Of a stretch of 64,000 nucleotides of DNA, positions 34,401 through 46,400 are shown piece after piece (the stretch's first letter is position 1; every line of letters begins with the position of its first letter). Source of the stretch: Gnetum montanum (taxonomy: Eukaryota; Streptophyta; Gnetopsida; Gnetales; Gnetaceae). The notes under the pieces are model-generated. The model made no database searches. It saw only the letters and a list, made by a program, of their open reading frames with translations, and was not told where the DNA came from. The stretch covers positions 506,345-570,344 of the forward strand of contig MNCI01010150.1 in NCBI GenBank assembly GCA_015680685.1, given 5' to 3'. The position numbers and the translations under genes are program-made.

Positions 34401-37400
34401 TATCTTGAAGATATGGTTATCTTTTAGGTGTATGCTTCTTCACAATCTTGGATTTCAGTGCATATACTCATCTCTTGAGCTGTTTCAACCATTTGCGACA
34501 CCATTGCACAAACATATTTAGCATGTTCATGCTGAGAGCATTTGCATTCATCACTTACATTTGTCTCAAACTTTGATGTGTCCACAACCATAGTTAACTT
34601 TGCGTTATCTTGTCTTCTTTTTTCTTATGAATGTACATTGTCCTATATCTTATGAATCTTTGCTGCAATATTGGAAAATGATTTGTGAATTGGCTAAGCC
34701 TTTTGTTGTACAATGTTATGAAATGTTTCTAGTTTGTCTAGGTTGCATATTCTTTGTAAGACCCCTAGTCACCAAATTCTGATTTTTTCCTACATTTTTC
34801 CCCAACTTCTAGGAACATGGTGCTAGATTTACACAAGCTACTAATAAGAATATTACTTAATATAATGGTGGCTTGATTATAGACATATGGATCTCCTACC
34901 TTGCTAGACCATAGCATTTTGTTGAAAAGATGAGACTTTTCCACTTTTCATAATTCTAAGGATTAATGCATCAATAGCATATCTTGTATCTTTATTAGTA
35001 CTAAGATACCTCAAAGTCTTTATTAGTACTAATATACCTCAAAGACTAGTATAACAAAGGTGATAATTATGACTTCCCATCACTTAAGAAGCTAGAAAAT
35101 ATCAAACGTTTACATGACTCACTTATTTCAAATTTTGTTTTACAAGCAGCATCAACAAATGTGGTTGGATGTAATCCTAATCTGCCACCATGTTTTCACC
35201 AAACAAAAGTATTTAGTTTACAATAGTTCTCAAATAGTGGCTAGGAATTAAAAATATATATGTTTCAACAACTTTGCCCATGCAAAAAAGTGAAAAATCG
35301 ATGTCATCATAAGCATCTAAAAAAGTAACATCAAGCACACATTACCATCATATCCACTTTTCCGCATTGACTTTTCTTTTGTGGCTGACCTTTTTGTTAA
35401 TTGACTTTTACTTTATAAAGCTAAGTGTGTTTCCAATTTTTTTTGTTTTTAATCTAATTCACACAATTTTTATATTTTAGGTAGTAAAAATCATTGATAT
35501 TAAACTTTTCATGTATCCAACATTTTATGCATGTTGAGTTGGTTAAACCAAAACGCAAACATGACCTAGCTACCATGCTAGAAATTAATAATTTAATTGA
35601 GTCAGAAAATATGGGGCCCGCAAGGTACTTATTTACTTGTTTAATGTTAAAATCAATTTGGAAGTTGAATCTAGAAATCAATTTAGATTTCTACCCTACA
35701 TGTAAAATTAAGTTATACCGAATTTGAGCATAATCCAATGACTTTGAATTTTTGATGTATTTCTATTAACTAAATTATTCAATGAATTAAAAAAATCTAA
35801 GGGAGCACCTAAAGTATCCAAATTCTGTTATTTTTCTAGTATTATTTTAAAATAATATTGGGCTTTGTTAAGTTGATTTGTCAATAAAAATATATATTTT
35901 TTCTATCTTAAAATAGGCAATAATCAGTAAAAAATTGTAAATAAATAGTAAATGTGCCTAACTCGCCTAATTGAAAATCTACATATTAACTTAGAAGCAT
36001 TAGGCACATCTACAAATATATGTAGCTACAAAATAAGTTCAAGTCTAAGTATTTATTAGGGTATTAAGGTCACATGTATAAATGTGGGGCATTACATTCT
36101 CACCTCATTGTGTAATGATCGATCCTGATTAAACTCATTTGCACCTTTTTTCTTGACCGTATGCCTCTCTTTTCTTGGGTCAGTTTTCATGAATCGTTGA
36201 GTTTGGTGGGTACTCACTTCTTGGAGTCTTCCTTGAGAATAAGCACTATTCCTTCAATTAACTAATGTTAAAGAGTCTTTAATGCAAATGGTATAAAAGA
36301 GAGGAGGAATGATTGCAACTATTCACCAACGGATACATCATTATAAGATAGTTTTAAAACATTTCTGAACAATGAAAAATACAAGAAGAATATGGGAAAA
36401 TGCACAGGAGAGAAGTTTTGAATTAAAGAAAGAAAACTCATGATGATGAGGTTGTTAGACAAACATCAATATGTGAACGAAGTTTAGTCTATAAATAGAG
36501 GGGATGATAGTGGAGCAGCCCACGAAGAGAAGATGGAGCTATGGAAAGGAAGAAGTATTTGTGATAAATACGGAAGACAGGAAAAGCCATATGACTGAAA
36601 GACTGATTGAAGCAACATTGTTAACTAAAATGAATAGACGGATGTTTTTGACTAAGAGGTCAACCACCAATCATATGGAAGTTTCCAATCCTGTAATGCT
36701 AAATTATATTTTACTTGTAATGCTCTAAAGGTTCTATTCTTGTGCTAAATTATATTTAGTTTATAACCCTCTATAGTGCTGATAATGTAATGCTAAATAA
36801 TATTTCCCATAATTTTCATCCTATATTATACACATTTTTAATTGGAATTGCTTGTAACATTTGGTTTTTTGAAAGGGAAATGATTGTCTTGGTTTAATAT
36901 TATATATATATATAGCTATATATATATAGCTAAACTAATTATAGGAACAAGCCTTGTGTAAAAGCCTCAACTGGAGAGTAGAAAGAAGGAATGCTAGTCT
37001 TTAGATTGAGGAATGTGGAATGCCATCTAACTTGTGGAGTTCCAAATAAAGAGTTCTCAAGTGGGGAACTAACTATGAAGAACAAAAAAGTAGTTACCTA
37101 AGATTGTATGGAAGATATAATGGTCATAGGACCCATCCATACATTAGATATCTATATAGTGTAAATTAGATTCATCCATACATTGTAGGTGAAATCAATC
37201 TTGCATTATTGAAGCTTATGTGAAAACAAAAATACGATCCTGGAGAGGGTAATATCTTACATCATTGTCACCAATCAACAATGGAGCAAGTATAATACCT
37301 TGCATCGTGCCTTGTCTAAAGATTGTTTGGGTTGGAGATGTGAAGCCAAATCTTAGAGTTGACTTTAATTATGTTTGTTTGTGTTTGTCTAGATGATTTT

Positions 37401-40400
37401 CTCTGGCTTGTTGTCTACATGATGTCTTAACTTAAATGTATATTTTTGCCTTGCTCCTAGTTTAACATCCTTTCTTGACCCGAGGGATTTTCTAAAATCA
37501 GGTCTTAACTCCCTTGAAAAGATGATCAAAGGCTTGCCTTTGGATCAAAAGTACCCTTTTAGAGGATTGTGGTGTAGGCTCCAATCTCAGTTGGCTGATC
37601 TTCAGCGTAGGCAGGAGCAAGGGGAGGTGCTAGTTGAGGAGGAATGATGTCTTTTATTGGAGTGACACTCTCTTATGGGGGAGGAGGAAGTCTATTGGCG
37701 GGAGAGGTTGAGGGTTTGATGGCTCAAGGATGGGGACAGGAACATGAGGTTCTTCTTCACGGCTACTAAGGTTGGCTGCTTTGGGAAGCGAATCACTTCA
37801 TTGAGCAAGGGGTTTATGTTGACTCACCAATTGTAGGAAATTGCCAACAAGATGCAAACCTCTTGGAATGTTGTGTGGTTCAAGGAAGAATCTTCTCCTT
37901 TGTTGGTTAGAGTGCAATGGGTGCTTACTGAGCAGGATAATGCGCCTCTTGTTGCTTCCATATCTATTGTGGAACTTTTTGCGGCCATGGACTCAATGAA
38001 GAATGGGAGTGCTCTGGGGCTAGATGGTTGGCCAATTAAGTTTTTCAGAGAGTTTTGGGATATTATTGGCCCTAATTTACTTGATGTGTTTATTCTCATA
38101 CTCCGATGGGAATAGGTGCACAAGGAGATTAACTGTTCAAGAATTGTCTTGATGCCCAAGGATTCCAACCACACGCTGACTACTCACTATCAACTAATTG
38201 GGGTGTGCAATATGCTGCTCCGGGTTTTTGCGAAGGTCTTGGTCAAATAGCTTCAACCATTGATGCCAACCTTTGTGGGGGCTAATCAAGCTGGTTTTGT
38301 GAAGGGGAGGCTCATACAAGATCAGATTCTCTTGTTGCAAGCTGTCCATTCCTTTCGAAGTGTCAAAATTCCAGGCATGTATGTAAAAGTTGACGACTGC
38401 AAGCACGTGGGTATCCATCTCGGCTGCTGGTCAAATGCTTCAACACTATCTCTGCTGCTTCACGCCGATCACTTCTGGCTAGGCTTCATCAAAGCAATGA
38501 CGTTCAAGTTAGGAAACGGACCCCTCTCGTCTTCAAATTGGACTTTAGTACTTCAACTGAGTCCTTGAATGTGAGGGCTCTCCTAAACCCTATACTTGGT
38601 TGACTTCACCAAAAAGATCCGACACTCCAAAACGTCATTTTAGATGTGATTGCTTGCTGGCGAAATCCCAGAAAGCTACGTTCATTTCTTGTTAGACACA
38701 GATTCAAGTGCTATGTCCCACCCCCACCACAGCCTGAACGAGTGGGGCCCGCTTAAATTTTTAGAGTCCCCATAATTTCTAAATTTTTAAGATGGGACGA
38801 TTTATATTCAGCAGTTGGTCATTTGGCTCCTTTGTTCCTTAACTTTGTAAAGCCAAAACATACTGAAGAGGGGTGAGACTCCCCAAAAACGTTTTGTGTT
38901 CAGCTTTTTCTAAGTTAATGTCAGTGTGAGCCTTTTCTTTTCCTTTCTTTCCTTTGTCTCCTTTTACTTTCCTCTGCTTTATTCTGTCCCTCTGTTCAGC
39001 CGCACAAGATCCCAATAAAATTTTAAAAAATTTTTAGAACCTTAAAATTTCTAGAATCTTCTAAACACATCTAATTATAATTTGGAGCATAAACATGTAT
39101 AAATCACATGCGAAAGCTTGGCTTCCATGCCAAGGAAAACTTCCAAACATTTAATCAAACACTTGATACATCAACATTCTTCAACTATGCGCATTCAGAG
39201 AAACATAAAAGAGCATGGAATTAAATCATAAAACGTAGCATGTCTTGGATGCAATCCTCCACCGTTCTTGAGGAAATCATGGTTCTAATTGTGAGAGATG
39301 GTTTGTGAAAATGTAAAGAATTCTTGTGAGGCTGTGGGAATAAACTTGTGAGAATTGTGAAGTTTGTGAGAACAACTGTGGGAATTTGATGGAGATTAGG
39401 CTGCAATTGGGAGAGCTTCACTTTGAGATTATTGCTGCAATAATGAGAGAGAATGGGTGTTCAACGAGATCATCAATGGAGGGCAGCAAATGCAAAGAAA
39501 TGGAGCAAGAGAAGAGTAAAACCAACTTCACAGAACTCATCTTCTATTGCTTATTGCTTCATTGTGTGGCCATTATTTATACTTGAGGAGAATGGGAGAA
39601 CTTTGCCACAATTGGCATCCTCTGCATGAAAGCTTGTTAATCCCCTCTTTCCTTTTGTATCGTTTTACACAATCTGTTTTCTCTAAGGTATTTTTCACGT
39701 TTTCTTGCTTTTCTAGCCTTCTTCTTGGTCTACAACTTTTGCTTAAAAATTTTAACTACTATATGACTTTTGAGACTTTAAAAAACAACAAAGACAGTTC
39801 GGGCATTGCCCAACAGTCTGAGAGTATCAATATTAAATTTAAACAGAACAACCTGAACGACTTGAACAAAGAAGTGACAAAATCTGTAAACTAAAGAAAG
39901 CTTAAATCACATACATTGCAGAAGGATGAAAATCTGTATACCTCAACAATGCTATAACCCAACAATGTTACTCGCGTTTCATTTGGACCCCATTTTACTC
40001 ATGGGAAGAAATATCTAACATAAAAAATGTTTTAAATGTCGCTATTTCAGATCTTGAACAAGTACATTTTTATCCGAGTATGGAGATCCATCAATTTCCA
40101 GATCAGTTTTTGTACTTCAATGAAAATATGCATTGGAATTTCCGGAAAAATACAATTTGACAAATTGTATCAGTGTTGTAATATAAATGACTTCAGGATT
40201 AACATTCATGTGGAAGATTAGAAGATAGATCTTATCCAATAACGTTAAGCGATTGGAGCCCTGATGTATCTCACAAATGTACATCTGATATTGGATATGC
40301 TGTGTATCAACTTGCTGTTGTCATGCAGGAACCAAACTATCATCATACGAAGTCTGTTTTTGTTATCTTATGATTAGATGCATTCAATGATCCAGTATGG

Positions 40401-43400
40401 ATTGATATGTCAGTCATCTGTCCCATTAAAATTTGAAGTCTATACTGACGCTGATTGGGGAAGTGATCAACTAACCCAGTACTTATGAACTTGTTACCTC
40501 GTTCTGTTTTGTGGTGAATCTATTTGTTGAAACTTGAAAAAGTAGCAAGCAACTGATCATATCATTATTGTCAGTTGAGGTTGAATATCAGGCACCGACT
40601 GAAATCTTCCAATTCGATGGATTTATCAACTTTTAGAAGAAATTGCTACCCAAGTTTAGAAGCTAATCACTGTTCACTTTGACAAGAAGTGAACTTTAAG
40701 ATGGTGGAATTTCTATTTATCATGATAAAAGTAAGCATATGGACATCAATATTCATTTCGTCTCTTATAGATATGCAGAAGGCTATATTGATGTGGTTTA
40801 CATGCCTACAAAGTTGCAGGAAGCGGATGACTTTAGGAAAGTCCTACCCTACTCAAACTTTGAGAATTTTTGTCGGAGTTGCGCTGAACAGTGAGGAGGA
40901 GAAGAGAACACATTCATACCCTTCTGAATCATGAACGATGTGTTGTATAATAAAACATTTAGTATCCAGAAGTGAACGAGAAGGGCCCCTCTGCTGCTTA
41001 TGAACTAATTAAATCGTAAAGACCACTTCCAAATGTTCAGAATTTAGTTCAATTTATTAAGAGGTTGGAATTGACTCTCTATCCAACCTTTAGAAGATTC
41101 GTCAATGGTGTAACTTCATGATGATGAATCATGAATTAAATTAACAATTTGTGATAAAGTATTCATGAATTAGATTATTGTGAATGATTCACTTCCGAAA
41201 TGATGCATCTTACCGGGACAAATTTTATAGTTATAATTAACAGTCACAACGAGAACGGTTGTGGCTCCAGGAGGGGCTTATAATCTAATAGATCGTAGGG
41301 TCTTGCATGTAATTAAAAGTAGTTTCAGTTTCATATGATATTCACCTGGAGAAGAGTATGTTTAAGAAGAATATGAAGAAGAAGATATAAGTGGTGGAGA
41401 GTATATTCAAGTACAATAAGAAGGAGAAGGTATAACAAGAAGAAGAAGCAGCTGATGAGTACAGAACTTCGAAGCAGAATTTCAATATTTGAATTTGAAT
41501 TTTAAAATTGTATATCGAAAATTTATATTTTGTACAGTTTATATTATTTATTGGTCACTGAACCTTTCGCTGTGTAACATTCAAACATCATTTGTTGAAG
41601 TACTTCTGTAAGTCAGAATTAGAAAGTGTTATCATCCAACAAGCGAAAACTAGACTTTGTGGATGATCTGTGTGCAAAGAGACACATTAGTTATTCAATG
41701 TATCATCTAGCTTAGCTTGTAATTTTTCTTATAATTGTTGGTTTCAATAACCGTGGGAGATCTTATTTACATGTGAAACTGTCCACTACTTGAGGAGACA
41801 AAACAAAAGATATTGTCAAAAAGTTGTGGATGTTTTAGATGTTTATTGCACATTACATAGTTTTAAAGGTACACAAAAAGTTTTAAGACTGCGACAGTTT
41901 ATTTTTAGGATCACTCTTGAATTTCTTGTTATCCAAGTTTATGATTATGGTTTTCCTTACTGGGTTTTCACTTGAATAGAAGTTGATAGAGAATTTCATA
42001 TTTTTTTAATCTATGCGTAGATAGAATCTAATGACTGCAATATGATCTGTACTAAGCTTATCGCACCTTACTGTAGGAAGCTTCCAAATTGCACACATCT
42101 TTGCGCTGAAATATGCCATCCAGGATCTTGTCCATCACCAGAATTGTGTCGTAAAAAGGTGCTCATTTTACTTGTCTTATGTTCGTATCATTATCTGATC
42201 TACCCTTGAGAATGCTATGTACATGCACGATGATCTGTTCATGATATTGAAAGGGGCTTTAATTTTTTTCCCCATTAATTCTCTTGGTTTTTACCTAATA
42301 TATTATGCAAAGAAAGCAGTGAGGTAAATAAAATGTCAAAGGTGTTAGCATAAAAATATGTTATGTGAATGTATTATTCATTGCCTTTATTTCTAGATGA
42401 AAACCTCACTATTATTTGAACAGGTTGTTGTTCGATGTTCTTGTCAACGGTTAAAGAAAGAATGGATTTGCCTTGATGTTCAGTCTGCATATCGAAAAAG
42501 AAATTGCTGCATAAAAGATATTCCTAAAGGCATGTTTGGCTTGGGAATACTGCCTTGTGATGACGTATGCTCAAAATTATGCGAAGAGAAAAAGGCTCAG
42601 TCAGACTTGCATCAACGTAAACAATTGCACAGTGAGGTAGGATTGCTTCTTGTGTCTTTGAGCCTTCTTTATTTCGATTCACTTATGTGATTCCGTATTT
42701 TTGGAAAATATGTCTGTTACATGTTTTTCATTTTAGAACTCCTTGAGGAAAGTTGCAGTGTAAATCTAGGAAACATTTGTCATGCACGTATAACTGAGAA
42801 GATATTTCTGTTATAGCTGAAGTCTTTGTAGTTGCTGCTTTTAAAATTGCTGCTATGGTTGGAAAAGAATTAAAAAAAGCCTATAAACCATTCATTAAAC
42901 CCTATTATATTTGAAGCATCATTCCAATCTGCATAATTGTGTCATCCCTGTAAACCATCTGTATTCATGCATCGGCCCTGTATCTTTCTGCCATCCAGTG
43001 AACCACTGATTGCCCATTCACTAACGTCGCAAACAAGTAGGGCCTTCCTGACCGGAAAAAACAAAAAGTTACAGATTTACACAGGTGTACACTGAAATCA
43101 AACGTTGATACGAAATTGACATAAATATCAGAATGTTGGTTAGTGTTAACATGACAGTAACGATTTGCCAAATACTATCATATTTGAGTCTTTCTTTTTA
43201 TTCTTCTTTTGTTTGAGCTAACTCTTTTATGTTTTAAAGGGTAAGGAGGATAAAATAAGTCATATCTCAAGGCGGAGAAAGCGGCATGAGCAATTGCAAA
43301 TAAAAAGCCGACAGTCAACGTTGCAGGTTAAAGCCTTTTATTGTATTGATTGTAATTATGTTCTACTCTTACAATTTATTTTCCAAATTGTAATAGTTTA

Positions 43401-46400
43401 TATATCAACTTTGACATCAAGATCTTTTCATACGCTAAGCGATGTATGAATTCTTGAGAAAAGATGAGCCCGCTTGCCTGGTTCCACAAATGATATAATG
43501 TTGCATCAACTTTGCGTCTTACCTGAGTCAGCCTATCTCTTGAACCTAGGAATATGTCATGTTATTGTGTCTTAGATTATATATCTGGGTAAGTGTAATA
43601 CCCCCTAACATACACTAGACTGAAAGGTATTATGTAGGATTAACTTTCATATGAACATGCAAAAAACATAATGTAAAAACATGCGCAGACAGGAAAAGAA
43701 ATTAAACGGTACAACATTTTCCCTCATCCAATACAAACAGCTTCCAGAGGGCAAGAAAAACATCAACGCATTCTAATATATCAGTACAATAGCCCTTGGA
43801 ATACAGAAACACAACCTATACACTACTTGAGCCATGCATGCCGATTGCCCATGTAACAGAAAGAGTGCATATGGTGCAGGTGAATTTGACATTAAAGCCA
43901 TGGTGCCCAATCACCAACTGGTCGCTTTCTTGGTGCTGGTGCTAGATTTGTTGCATTGTCACATCCAACAATATTCTATAGCATCTCAACATTAATAGAA
44001 TGCTATTGTTGGTGCTAGTACAATGCATAATAGCATAACAATAATTATTGGGCACCAACAATAGCATCTCAACAATATTCTATAGCAACATTAATTATTG
44101 TACAATGCGTAATAACATAACAATAATTAAAGATATAACATTGGTGGTGGGTGAACATTAATTTTGTTAACCACACCGAGCACAAATCTGCCATATCATC
44201 AATATATCACCTTGCCATGAATTATAATCACACAATGTTTGCACTCGCAAAGTTACCATAAACAACATCCACCATTCTCATTCTACAATATTCAATGTTG
44301 CATCTCGATTTTTTCTTTTTCATATCCATCACCTTCAACCTATTCCGTCTCATTTTTAAACTTATTAGACAAAAACCAGCATAGAATGGAGTCCTTCCAT
44401 CATGAACATGGCCTTTGCGTTGTGAGACACGGATGCAACAGGTGACTGAAGCCTGTAACATCAGCAAGAGAGGAAAATCCACCTGGCCAAATCACATATT
44501 AAGAACGACCAGAACTTGAACTCTTCTGCGCACAAGTGGTCCATTATCTTCGATGGAAACCGTATTATGAATTAGCCTATGTGCCAAACACAGGAAATAT
44601 CACAATGCACAAATATGAAATCTTAAAAAAATAAATAAAAAAGACTAGTGTGCCAAACATGTAGCGAAAACCTGCTATCACACATGTGCACAAACCTAGC
44701 AGACCCAAATTTGCAGAAAAATGTAACAATGTGCAGATGAAATCCTCTCCGATGCACCAAACCATCGTTGTGATCCTTGGTGAAATTCTTATTTGCTTAC
44801 ATGGGTTTAAAACAACAAGAGGAAAAAATGGTGCAAAGGAAAATCAAGGAAAACAGCTTAATACCTCACACCTGAAATCTCTTGTACATGCCTCACTATT
44901 CTTCTTGACCCAAACTGGTAGAATTTCTTATTTTGGTTAACTTAGATGTTAAATCTGGGAAAATGAAATCAAGGTTTGAGGTTTATATAAACCTATGCTC
45001 AAATTTGACAGCTATGAATTATTCAGGATCATTACCCAGAGCCACAATGCTTATCCTGCCAAGCAGGGTCCTGGGAGGGTCAGTAGATGAGCAAAAGCTT
45101 AACCTCTTCAAGTGGCTGTGCCCATGCTCAAACCTAGGTTTTCAACTTGAGAAACGAGAACCTTACCATCACTTCAAATGATGGTCCCCTTGATTTAATC
45201 AAGCATTGTCTCAAACATTCTCTCTGCAGTTTTTGACAGACCAGTCATATGCTTCTTTTTTTTTTCTTGTGTGAGGGTACCAAGAAGAGCTCTAGGGGTA
45301 CTAGTCTAGGAATAACAAAGTCTTAACTAACACTTAAACCCCTACAACTTCAAAATGCCATAACTTCGAAAATTCAAATTTATTTATCAGATTGTCTGAA
45401 TTGACATCTTCCTAATGAATCCTTTATCTAGAAAACCTCTCAAACTCACGACTCAACTTTTATAATGCTCTCAGAGCAATGGAAATATAGAAACACGTTT
45501 AAAAAGTGCAAATCTGCACACCAAGTATACTTGAAAAAATGCCCATCTAATCCATCTTTCTTGCCTTATAGTCTAACAAGGTCAGTGCGCATGTCAAATA
45601 CGAATAATATTATACCAGAAATCATAACCATTGTTCATTAGTATAATTAGCATTCACAACACAAGCCATGTAACAAACCTACATCACAAGCTGAACCAAA
45701 CTGGAATCATAACACTAACACAATCAACAGCAGCCAAAAGGGGTCATCTAAACACTGTGTTACAGTACGGCTTAAAGCACTGATGAACACATTGAACTAT
45801 CTATGTGGCAATGACACAAGCTACTAGCTTCTTGAATATTTGATTCTTCTAATTTCAAGCCGCTTCTATTACAATAGCAGTAAACCAGGTTTGATATATG
45901 TAGCTTGATAGTTCAATATGCTGTCAAACTATTAAAGAAAATGAACCATAGATATGAAGCTCTAGGGTTATATCATATTTCTGCCCTAATGTATAGCTAA
46001 AATCACAACTGATTAAGTTCTTAAATAAAGATATCCCTCACTACAATCTTGACAAGCTTGAACATAAGAAGATAATGAACTTGATTACTATATTAGAGCT
46101 ACTTTTTCTTTTAAAATATTTGAAGCACGTGTAATCTGTTATGTTTTTCTAACAGCAAACATGAATAAAGTTGGGTATATGAGAAGCATGAGGTGCCAAG
46201 CATAATAAAGAATGAAGAACTTTCTAAGTCTCTTGCAAACCACGGATGTATAGTGGCCGGGTCAGAACAATAATTTCATAATAAAAATTTTGGATACATG
46301 CAGTGGACTTTGCAGCATGGGCATAGTTAAATATGGTCTTATAAAAGTTTATAGCAATATCAACAATTTCTTTTGGATCTTGTACCAACTGCCCATTCTG

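Larger units (their letters stand above)
31566..41587 (+). mobile_element. Ty1/Copia LTR retrotransposon, old, with nested insertions
   Basis: The two ends carry related long terminal repeats: 31566-32432 with insertions, and 41055-41587. They share AGAGG..., TATCCAAC.TTTAGAA, GGTTG.GACTCCAG..., and CTGAACCTTT..TGTGT.AC, each ending in CA. Flanking bases TTATT (31561-31565) and TCATT (41588-41592) may be an eroded 5-bp target duplication. A primer-binding-site-like TGG follows the left repeat. A gag zinc knuckle lies at 33186-33227 and RNase H motifs at about 40440-40850. The repeats are strongly diverged and all frames are broken, so the insertion is old. Integrase and most of the reverse transcriptase were not recognised. 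They may be lost or displaced by the LINE fragment at 37470-38400. Confidence 0.75.
25948..42076 (+). other. NFXL2 intron 9 (16129 bp), nested retroelement host
   Basis: Donor GTACTT, acceptor CTTACTGTAG, phase 2. It contains an antisense LINE (about 26121-31230) and a Copia element (31566-41587) with insertions inside it. Less than 1 kb at the ends looks like original intron sequence. This is by far the longest intron of the gene. Confidence 0.88.
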
